Shown one piece after another: positions 47,201 through 59,200 of a DNA stretch of 64,000 nt (its first letter is position 1; each line of letters begins with the position of its first letter). The stretch spans positions 2,232,001 through 2,296,000 of the forward strand of contig NC_064037.1 of assembly GCF_932526225.1 (NCBI RefSeq), read 5' to 3'. A model generated the notes under the pieces. That model was not told the DNA's origin, searched no databases, and worked only from the letters and a program-made list of their open reading frames with translations. This DNA is from Nematostella vectensis (Eukaryota; Cnidaria; Anthozoa; Actiniaria; Edwardsiidae). A program made the translations under genes and the position numbers.

Positions 47201-50200
47201 TAAGTAATCGCTTATTTAAACTAAATGGCCATGTTTATACCTTTTAAACTCGCGTTACCCTGCTAATACCATGTTTACACCTGTCAAAACGCACTTTTTC
47301 AAGCTAATGTGTGACTGCTATTTGATGAAAGGCTTGCACTAGCGAAACAGAAAAGCTCATAGCCGATAGTGTTTATACATGTGTGTTTCCACAGGAGTTA
47401 TAGGGACTGCAAAGACCATAATATCTGAGATCTGTGATAACTCAAATCAGGTTTGTATTATTGACTTGCAGCATATATGTAGATGGAGATTATGGTGGTG
47501 GTGATGATATCATTTTGATTGTGATAAGGGGGGGTGAATAGGTTCGCGGATAGGCGGATTCGGCCCTGAAATGCTCACGGATTGGCGGATTTTGATGATT
47601 ATTTCTCAGCGGATTGGCGGATTTTGGAAATACGGCGGATCACGGATCTCTTGACAATTTGGGCATGGATTTCGGATTTTGACTGCTTTGATGGTCGAAT
47701 TTCGGATTTTAAATGAAATTCAATCGATGCTATTGTTTATCTGTCAAACCATGCGGATCTAAAAATATCTGCGGATCCACGGATTTGCCCCGAAAATGTT
47801 GCGAATGGGCGGAATTACATACCCCTATTCACCCCCCCCCCTGATAACAATGATGATGAAAAAGAAGATGATGACGTTATGGTGATAAAGATGATAATGG
47901 CAATGCTGATGATAAAAAAGATGATAATGTTGGTGATAAAGATGATTGATAATGGAAATGATGATGATGATGAGAATGTGGGTGAGGATGATTATGATGT
48001 GGATTATAAGGAGGAGGAGAAAAAAGATGATAATGATGATTTTGGTGAGAATGATGATAAGGGAGTGTTCATTATTTATGGCCGAGGGGGGGGCGGTATT
48101 CAATGCCACTCCACTTGAGTTTCCTGTACAACCCCCCCCCCCCCCCTTTGTCAACAGCAAAACTTTGTTGACCCCCCCTCCAGGAGAAACCCCAAAACTT
48201 GTTTGATCCCCCTCCTTCTTTTTAATAATCCACAAAACTATGTTTATAATATGAAATATAGATACATTGAACAAATCATGCAATGAAAAACTTCTTATTG
48301 TAGTAAGTCAAATGTGGCCTTGTTTTGAAACAGCAAAGAATATGTTTCTATACATATATCTATCTTTGCAGGCCGTATCACGCACGACAATTTTATGTTT
48401 CGCTGCATGGGACTGTCCTAAGGGAAGGGTCACTATTTATTGGGGGGGGGGGGGAGGGCTGCTAAGTTTTAATTTTTTTCTGGTTCAATAATGTCAACCC
48501 TCCCCCAATCTAAAGCACAAAAAGGGTGACCCTCCCTCAAAAAGGCTACCAAAAATTAAGGCCCCCCCCCCAAAAAAAAACAAAAAAGCTAAAATTATTG
48601 TATGTGTGTGTGGGGTGGGGGGGGGGGGGGCCACTGGCTTAGATATGCCCATAAAAGGGTGACAGAGCAGGCCTTAACCAAGCCAGGAGAAAAGTTGATA
48701 TCAAGCCCATTTTTCAGGAGTAAATAATATTTTATAGGGGGTCTGGGGGCATGCTCCCTTGTGAAAATTTGCCATTTTCAATTAAATGAAATGCTAATTA
48801 TTGTTAAAACCTTAATAGAATAAAGCATCATTTGCTCCATCCAAACAGAAATCTTATTTAAACATCTTTTCATACCACCAATCTGAAAAGTTATTAGGGG
48901 AAGCACTCTGACATAAATCGAAATTATTTTCAACGCCAGCCAAATGAAAGTCTTGAAAGTGCAAGCAGAAGGTGCATCAAATTCATTTATATATTTTTAG
49001 GGGGTCTGGGATTCTCCCCAGAAAAAATTTGAAATTCTAGACTTTTAGGAGGCTCAGAAATCGATCAGAATACCTGTTTAAAAAATGAAGCCCTCCCCTA
49101 AACCCTGTATCAAAATTTGAGGCCCTCCTCCAAATTGACGCTCAAAAAATCATAGCAGCCCTCCCCCCTGTTAAAAAATGACCCCTCCCTTATAAAAGAT
49201 AAAATTGTCCTGTGCCCTTGGTCTGAACGATCTTCCAGATCTGGTACTCGGGGGTGTCCCAAGCAAAGGTATCTGAGTAAGACTTTTTTACACATTGACA
49301 TTATCTAATAACCTGCCATACTAGATTCCTAGTATTCAGTCATTTGACAAAAGGTTGTCATCAGCTGGCTTAGCGACTACACGACAAGCCCGCATGTAAG
49401 CATAGGTAAAAACTACTGAAGCGCTTAGCTGCATATTAGCCACTGCATAACTTCAAAACGAGGTTCCGCTATTAAAGGTAGAGCTCCTCCCACCCCCGGG
49501 CTCAAATTTGCAATAATAATCAGAATACTGCCACGCTAGCGGTAACAAATTATAAGTCTCCTGTAAAGTATTGCTTATCTTTGAGCCTGAGTCTGCTTGT
49601 ATAAAACTATTTTTGCACAGGTAGCAAGAAAGCGGTGATAAATTAGTAATTTGCTGTCCACTCACGTTTTCAGTAAAAAAATTTAAATTATGCCCTATCC
49701 ATAATCAAGCGCACCTGCATAAATTATTCTCGCGCTGTGATGAAAATGCTCGTATTTTAGAGCACTCACAGTTTGTTATAGCAATATTTTACGATAGAGA
49801 GAAACATTTTTAGATGGACAACTCTGGGAATGATATTTATTTTGGTTTAGAATAAGAAATTTGACATAAGCACTCAGAGCAATTGTCCTGACAAGTTGAC
49901 TTATTGATGGCTGATTGATAACTGATTGTTCTTGAGCCAGCAGTAAATGTAGCCTAAATGTGTTATTTGCGACGCTAGGAAACAGCTTTTCTCGAATTTT
50001 GATAACTCATTTCAATAGTAATAAGTATAAAAGTTTCCTACTTTTAAGGGATGAAGCTTTTCTAACCCCCTTTCAACCACATTGAAACTTTATGACCCCC
50101 CTATCAATGTACCAAAAACTTTTTTAGCCCCCTCCCCCCCCATGTGGGAACCGACTCCCCCTCGGCCATATGGTCATAAATAATGAACACTCCCTAAGGA

Positions 50201-53200
50201 GAAGTATGAGAATGATGATGAATAGGTTATGTTTCAGTTTCAGTTTATTTGTTAAGGAAAGAAAATACATTTTGTCATATAAAAAGAAAATAATAACAAG
50301 GTATAATAATATACAATATGAATACAAAAAATAAGGTGGCATTCCTGGTAGGGAAGCCCAAAAGAAGCCTGGGGCTAATTAAATATGGACTACCCCTAAA
50401 GTTAAACTAGAGATCAGAGTTAAAGTCATTAATAAGTGAGTATAATATATCTTAGAGTAAAAACAGCAAGCAAGCAGACAAACACAGGACGAACACGAAA
50501 CTAGCAAAGCAAGCCAGCAAAAGATGTTCAACAACTACTCATGTCCTTGGCAGCATAAAATACAGTTTTCTTTTCTACATCCTCAGGCTCTTGGCATCAC
50601 CATGGTAACTGTTGCCTGGACAACAGGAATGGTACTAGGACCCGCTATTGGAGGTAGTGACAATAATTTTTTGTAACTCTCCCCTTGCTGTACATTAATT
50701 TCATTTACCTCTTTTTAAACTTGTAATAAACTAGGGGTGTTATTCGAAGCATTTATGGTACAGGTACTGCATTACTTTGATTTGTAATAATAAACGGGAT
50801 GTGAAAGAATCAACCAGATATGTAACAGCAACCGTATTTGTAACAAAAATCAACCAGATATGTAACAGCAACCGTATTTGTAACAAAAATCAACCAGATA
50901 TGTAAAAACAACAGATTTGTAACAAAAATCAACCGGTGATATAATAAACTAGTCAAAAATAAATTTGATTTGTTACAACAATTAACAACCAGATTTGTAA
51001 TAAACATCAACTGGACATGCACGCATCTTGCATACCCCACTTGTGTATAATTGTACATTTGTTTTTCTGGTCTTAGCATGTAGTTCCTATACCTGTATAC
51101 CTTAATATAAAGCCAAATGAAAAAATTGGGACCAAGATTATTTCTTTTGCTTCCAGGTTATTTAGCTGAGCCAGGTGAAAAGTATCCTTCTACGTTTTCT
51201 CCTGGTAAACTATTTAGTAATTGTTAACACCCCTATATGACACTATTGTGTCACTAAGTGCTATATGACGTGCATTATCATGGCCACCAAGATAACGTTT
51301 TTAAAAATACAAAGTTATTGGCGTCACAGATTGCTTTGAAATGGCCTATTATGGAAAGGTCATTATTTATCGGAGGGGGGGAGGGAGTGCTAAGTTGATT
51401 TTTTTTTTCTGGTTCAAAAACTTCACCCAATAGAAAGCACAAAAATAGTAACGCTCCCCCAAAAAGGTGACCAAAAATTAAGGCCCTCCCCCAGAAAAAA
51501 AATTATTGTGTTTGAGTGGGTGGGTGGGTACTGGCTTTGACGTTCCCATAAAGAGGCAGCGGAGCTTGCTTTAAACACCGCCAAGCCATTTTTTAGGGGT
51601 TTAAATAATATTGTGTAGGGGGAGGGGCATGCTCTCCTGTGACAATTTTGATATTTCCCTTTATGAAAAATTGAGGCCCTCCCCCAAATCGATGTTCAAA
51701 AATAGCAGCCCTCCCCCGTTAAATGATGACCCTTCCCTTAGCATGCCATAATCAGTTTTGAAGCGAACTTTATAACTAGGGGTCCATCGCGCTCTAGTGC
51801 GAGCATAAGCATTTGGTTGGCTCGTTGGTTTGCTAGTAAAGTTGGTGTTAATCAAATGGCACGTTTTTCACATACCCATTGGTCAAGGTGGCCACGGTAT
51901 CGCGTATTACTCTAATTTTTAATCAATTGTATTTCCTTTTCCATAGTTTGTCCGTCATATAATATACGTTTCAAAAATTTGGAATACTTTTTTTTGGTAT
52001 TTCCTCAATATCTTGCGTGAAAATAACCTCATCATTGTAATGTTTCCAGGGTCATTGTTTCATAGATTTGCATTTCTGATGCCCAATGCGATCAACTCGG
52101 CGCTGTTAATGGTCGGCTTTCTTGCTCTTTTCTTCGGATTGCAGGAAACCCTCCAGAAAAGGTAGGAATTGGATCATGCACAGACATGCGCACACACAGG
52201 AAGTGGGTCATTTGTCAAACACTCTCCTATTTCCATATGATACCTAGAAACTGCGCGACCCGCCCCAGCTTATCCTGGTTATGCTACTGATAGGCCTATC
52301 TTTCTCTGTTGCTTTTGTTTCTATTTCAAAAATAATTACTTACATTTTAAAGCCTCTCATATTTGATAAGAATAGAAGCAAATAAAAAGCTTCTTGGAAG
52401 CGTTTATTATTTCGCATATCGGCTATAAACGTGATTGTTATACACCTACACGCGCTTTTATTGGCTGGTCAGTGAGCCGTACCTTTCCGTGCACCCGCTC
52501 AAAAACAGCGCAATACTTTGCGATGCAACGCTATCTGATAAGAATCTCTCGTTCGCTTGGGAAGCACGGGCATCATCAGGTAAAAAAGTAAGCATGCAAA
52601 TTATTTTACCTGTACTATAATAAAAACAATTTGGGGCGCAACGTTGTAGTGGGGAGATATTGATAGTTAAACAATATAAAATGGAATTACATGGATTTCG
52701 TGGCCAAACTAACAGTCCGCTGCCGATTTGTTTTCTGCTAGGAAAATTTATTATAGCTCTCAGAATGCTTATATTTGTTTTGTTTTGTTTATCCCATTTT
52801 GTAGCGAAAAGCCGCTTGTTGATTTAAAAGCTGTTTCAAGTAAAGTTGAAGGCACTCGTGCATCACAGAATGTTAACAACGAAAACAAAACCGAAGACAC
52901 AAGTAGCGATTACGAAATGAACATTCGTTCAAGAAAGACAGAAGATGTCAAGAAACACTTATCGAAAAATGGTAAATACAATGGTAGTCTTTCCAGTAAT
53001 GAAGTAGAAAAGAAACGACAATAAACAATTTTAATACTTATAATAATCATTCGAGGACAAATAACATGAGAATGGACGATGAAGAACTCCCTTAATAGCC
53101 ATTGTCATCATCCTCTATTAACGAAGTGCGAGACCATTCATCGGCAGGTTTGGGGAAGCTATAAATCCAATTGAATTTAGTTAATTTGCTATTAAACTTT

Positions 53201-56200
53201 GTTTTTTTTTTAAATAATAATTGATCATTATAATGATGATGATAGTGGTGATGATGGTGATAAAGTTGTGGTGGCGGCTGCGGTGGTGATGGTAACGGTG
53301 ATAATGATGGTAATAATGATGGTAATGGTGGTTATGATGGTGATAATGATGGTAATAATGATGGTAATGGTGGTTATGATGGTGATGATGGTGATGATGG
53401 TGGTGATGGTGATGGTGGTGATGATGGTGATGATGATGATGGTGGTGGTGATGGTGATGATAGTGATGGTGATGGTGATGGTGATGGTGATGGTGATGGT
53501 GGTGGTGGTGGTGGTGGTGGTGGTGATGGTGATGGTGATGGTGATGGTGATGGTGATGGTGATGGTGATGGTGATGCTGATGGTGATGGTGATGGTGGTG
53601 GTGATGGTAACGGTGATGGTGATGGTGGTGGTGATGGTGATGGTAACGATGGTGGTGATTGTGATGATGATGATGATGAGGGGGGGAGAATGTTGATGAT
53701 GATATGAAGTACTAATGATCATAGTTATGATGTTATGAAGTAATAATGATAATGTTGATGTTAAGATTTGATAATGATGATGATGATGATGATCACTGCA
53801 GTTACCCATAATTCGTCTTTCCGTGTTAAATTCGGCTCTTCATAATACAGAATACATAAAATAAACGGAACAAAGCACCTTATACGAACGACGCCAGGGG
53901 AGAACTTTTTAATCTCTGTGTGAAAATTCCAGGCCTGCCCAGTGGCGACCTGGCTTGTAGGGACGTTTGCGAGGCAGAGAAGAACTCAATACGAACCTGC
54001 ATGTCTAATGAAGACCCCCCCACAGACAAGCCTGGGGTGTGCTGTGTTTGCTTAGCAAAATACAGGGGTAGCAACTTCATGAAGATCTTAAGGTTGGTTC
54101 ACTAAGCGAGCAAACAAACAGATAAATGCGTTCGGTTTATTTAATAAGTGAATTAGCGACTAAGGGATCATGTGACTTTTTGTGTGGTAAACTCACACTC
54201 CGTTTTTAAGCGGCAAAATAACAGCATCAAAAAGCACTATATTCAGCGGTAACAATTCATCTAGAACAGAAAAGGCCTTATTTTTATTGAAATATTTTTT
54301 TTCGCTCTCTGGCATTATGGCACAGTCACTCAAAAGGTCATTGAATTTCTCAGTGCAAGTCGCTGATATCAGTGTAGTGATTGCATCTTTGATATCAGTG
54401 TAATGATTGCATCTTTGATATCAATGTAATGATTGCATCTTTGATATCAGTGTTATGATTGCATCTTTGATATCAGTGTAATGATTGCATCTTTGATATC
54501 AGTGTAATGATTGCATCTTTGATATCAGTGTAATGATTGCATCTTTGATATCAGTGTTATGATTGCATCTTTGATATCAGTGTAATGATTGCATCTTTGA
54601 TATCAGTGTAATGATTGCATCTTTGATATCAGTGTAATGATTGCATCTTTGATATCAGTGTAATGATTGCATCTTTGATATCAGTGTTATGATTGCATCT
54701 TTGATGTCAGTGTAATGATTGCATCTTTGATATCAGTGTAATGGTTGCATCTTCACAATTAGGGATCAGGGCGCTGTTATTAGCATCATTACATACTCGG
54801 TTTTTTCGTTTGCTCATATCGGTACTGACGAGCTGTTCAACCTCTGGGTTGCTACCGAGCCACGATACGGTAAGTGCACTTGATGTTCTACCACTATTTC
54901 ACTATAACAGTTGAACCTCGATATAGCTCAATACTCGATATCGATATTCTCGATATAACGATTTCGATTTTGGGTCCCGCCAGTATAATAATTCCTCGTT
55001 CCCTTGCCATATCGTTATATCGATGATTCACTGTATAGTGTGGTTCGTACCTTTGGTTCTTCTGATGCGTCTATGACACGTTTCAACCTCCTTTGGCCTA
55101 GTCTCTGATCGATGTTTGCTTTGTCTGTAAGGCGGTCTCGGCTTTTCCACGGATCAAATTGGCACCGTTCTGTTGATTTCTGGCCTTGTTCTCACTTTCC
55201 TCGGCCCGACGGTTCTTCCTAAGGTAACCAAATCACTAGACCTAGCCATGGACATTCTGTTGCCTAACTATGTAAACCCCTTCTTCGTATGCATATCCTG
55301 ACACATTCTTGGTCATCCGGAGTTAATAGACAACTCTATATGACCGATGATACGAAACAGAAACCACCGAGCGTGGGTTCCGAGTTTTGGGGCCAATTGT
55401 TTTTCGTGATGCATTGTGATTGTGTCTCAATGATTAGAGCAGAAAGTCGTGGCGCTTTTAAAATAATTCCTTTTAATTCTTCAACCCGTAGATTGAGCAG
55501 AAGATAGGATCAATATTGGTAAGTACAAGTGGTTGTAGGCGGACAGTGACTTTACGTTGCGTGACATTCATCTCGTGATCTTGGGCTGGCAGTGACTTGT
55601 GGCTTGAGATTCATCTCGAGACCGCGATTTTCTGTGACCGTGTTGCGATCGTGACATGCCGTGACCGTGATGTAATTGTGACATGTCGTGACCGTGATGT
55701 GATCTTGACCTTGATGTGATGTGATTGTGACATGTCGTGACCGTGATGTTATCGTGATGTCGGGACCGGGATATGATAGTGCCATGTTGGGGCCGTTATA
55801 TGATTGTGACATGTCGTGACCGGGATATGATCGTGACATGTCGTGACCGTGATGTGATTGTGACATGTCGTGACTGTGATGTGATTGAGGCATTTCGTGA
55901 CCGTTATATGATTGTGACATGTCGTGACCGTTATATGATAGTGACATGTCGTGACCGGGATATGATCGTGACATGTCGTGACCGTGATGTGATTGTGACA
56001 TGTCGTGACTGTGATGTGATTGAGGCATTTCGTGACCGTTGTATGATTGTGACATGTCGTGACCGTGATGTGATTGTGACATGTCGTGACCGTGATGTAA
56101 TTGTGACCTTGATGTGATGTGATGTGATTGTGACATGTCGTGACCGTGATGTGATTGTGACATGTCGTGACCGTGATGTTATCGTGATGTCGGGACCGGG

Positions 56201-59200
56201 ATATGATAGTGCCATGTCGTGACCGTGATGTGATTGTGACATGTCGTGACCGTGATGTAATTGTGACATGTCGTGACCGTGATGTGATCGTGACCTTGAT
56301 GTGATGTGATGTGATTGTGACATGTCGTGACCGTGATGTGATTGTGACATGTCGTGACCGTGATGTGATAGTGCCATGTCGTGACCGTGATGTGATCGTG
56401 ACATGTCGTAACCGTGATGTGATCGTGACATGTCGTGACCGTGATGTGATCGTGACATGTCGTGACCCTGATGTGATCGTTACATGTCGTGACGTGGTTA
56501 AAGTGCTCTGGTATTGATAAATCTTCAAGTTTCGGTCACGTCTGCTGTCTGGGGGGAGGGGGAGGGGGAGGCTCATATATATTGCCGAAACTTCCTAAAA
56601 TCACACTCAGTGATTGTGACATGTCCTGACCCTGACGTAATGCGCGACATTTCGTGACCGTGGCGTAATGCGTTACATTCCATGACCAAGACGTGATCGT
56701 GATTTCGTGATCGTTTCGCGATTTTTTTACCGTCCCAGACATATTTGCCATGACTGACAACGTCTCGTTTATTCCAGATGTTCCAGATCTTTGCTACCTT
56801 AGCGATATTTACCACCATCATCTTACCGTGCCTCCGAGCCGCCTATGACATGTAATATTTTATGCTTATGTGCCTCAAATTTACAAGTGAATGTAATATT
56901 ACGCTTTAGTTATTGAATATCTCGACATTTTATCGTGAAATACTGGAAACTTGAAACCCTGGTTTCAAATTGTGTGACGGATCTTTGACGTGTGTGACGG
57001 ACCTTTGACCTGTGTGACGGATATTTGACCTGTGCGACGGATCTTTGTCTTGTGTGACGGATCTTTTACTTGTGTGACATATCTTTAAAATTGTGAGAAG
57101 GATCTTTGGCCAGTGTGACATATCTTTGAATTGTGTGACATATCTTTGACTTGTGTGACGGATCTTTGACGTGTGTGACGGACCTTTGACATGTGTGACG
57201 GACCTTTGACTTGTGTGACGGATCTTTGACTCGTGTGACGGACCTTTGACTTGTGTGACGGATCTTTTACTTGGGTGACGGATCTTTGGCTTGTGTGGCA
57301 TATCTTTGAATTCTGTGATACACCAAAAACTGGAAATCGACTCTGCCAAATTTTCGTCTTTAATAAGAGTCTGCCCTGAAGAAGTCTTATTAAAGACGAA
57401 AATTTGGCAGAGTCGATTTCCAGTTTTTGGTGTATTATATTCATTGTTCTGGTACGAGATCGCGACAGTTTGGGCTTTTTGATTCTATTTGAATTCTGTG
57501 ACATATCTTTGACTTGTGTGACGGATCTTTGACGTGTGTGACGGATCTTTGACGTGTGTGACGGACCTTTGACGTGTGTGACGGACCATTGACTTGTGTG
57601 ACGGATCTTTGATTTGTGTGACGGATCTTTGAATTGTGTGACGGATCTTTGGCTTGTGTGACGGACCTTTGAATTGTGTGATGGATCTTTGACTTGTGTG
57701 ACGGATCTTTGAATTGTGTGACGGATCTCTGGCTTGTGTGACATATTTGTGACTTGTGTGACGGATCTCTGAATTGTGAGACGGATCTTTGACTTGTGTG
57801 ACGGATCTTTGACTTGTGTGACGGATGTTTTGACTTGTGTGACGGATCTTTGACTTGTGTGACGGATTCTTTTCTTGTATGGCGGATATTTTCTTATGTT
57901 CCGCTAAAAATGTACATTTCTGTAGCGAATCCACTTGAATAATTGCAAAATCTAATCCATCCTGTAATAAATATCGCTCTTTTCTGTTGCTAAAGCAGAA
58001 AATAATCTATAAAAATGCTATTTTCTACAATGACGGTAACACATTTTTACACTCTAGTGCTTGCGCTTAGAACCGATTTGCATTTGATGCGAATATAAAC
58101 ATCGCTAGAATTAGACATTTTTTTTAGAAATTAGAATCTTTGTGAGATACAGACGTGTGTATACCTTTATTAGACGGAGATGTCCGCGTTTACAAGTTTC
58201 GTAATATTCTAGGAAGTATGGGCGATTTTGAGCTAGAATTCAATGTGGTCAATAGCCATTTTATATAATCACACTTTTAATTTGGGCTCACTGTGGAGTT
58301 GGCGGGAAGAGTGTTGATCGCGCTCTACTATATTTGTATTCAAATTTCTCTGACTGCTTGTGTTTCGAAACAGGCGGGTCAACCTGTGGAGTTGTCGGGA
58401 AGAGTGTTAAGCGCGCTCTACGATATTTGTATTCAAATTTCTCTGACTGCTTGTGTTTCGCAACAGGCCGGTCACCCTGTGGAGTTGGCGGGAAGAGTGT
58501 TAAGCGCACTCTTCGATATTTATATTCAAATTTCTCTGACTGCTTGTGTTTCGCAACAGGCCGGTCACCCTGTGGACTTGTTTCCTCCCAATCGTAATGA
58601 CCCATCAGCTGTCTGCAAATGGAAGTTTTCTCGCCGTTTTTATTTTCATCAATAACTCAGTGCCGTCTGAGCTGCTTGGCACCGTGAACGGGCTTAGCAT
58701 GGCGGTCACCTCTGTTTTCAGGTAAGAGCTACTGTGTTGTTACTTTTGTATTGGATACTTCATGTATTTGCTGACGAGAAGGTGTTTAATATATTTGTAC
58801 TCTTCGATATTTTAAGCCTATTAGACAAAGTTTTATTGTGCAATTTTTTTATCAAGATTTTGGCTTTCTTTATTGCGTGCGTGTATGTGTGACACATGCT
58901 TTTGAAATAAAATGTTGATTATTTTTTACTAGCCTGTCAGGTTGCCAATTTTTGGTCTGTTGACTTGCATGACGTATGATCCGACTTGCGTGATGTATAA
59001 TTCGACTTGCATGACCGACCTATGATACGACATGCATGACGTATGATCCGACTTGCGTGACGTATGATCGATTTGCGTGACGTATGATCGATCCACGATA
59101 AAGATGTTACCGTGAAATTGCAGAAGTCTGCAATTAGGCTAAGACCCCTGGGTATTCGAGCATAAGGTGATATAACATCCAAGTCTGTTTTCACTGCAGC

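Noticed and set aside
53228-53809. Poly-Thr/Ile and poly-Met/Val frames
   Set aside because: They are by-products of the TGATGG microsatellite in transporter intron 9.
55552-56576. Frames of 114-275 codons encoding His/Ser/Asp repeats
   Set aside because: They come from the 27-bp array in transporter intron 12; the real exons 12 and 13 flank the array and join in phase without it.
56930-57934. Minus-strand frames of 139-219 codons with KIRHTSQRSVTQ-type repeats
   Set aside because: They are produced by the 20-bp minisatellite in transporter intron 13 and interrupted by the hairpin insert.
58293-58655. 120-codon open frame considered as a coding exon
   Set aside because: It reads the 93-bp triplicated intron/exon junction. 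Only the last part (from 58560, in a different frame) is the true exon 14.
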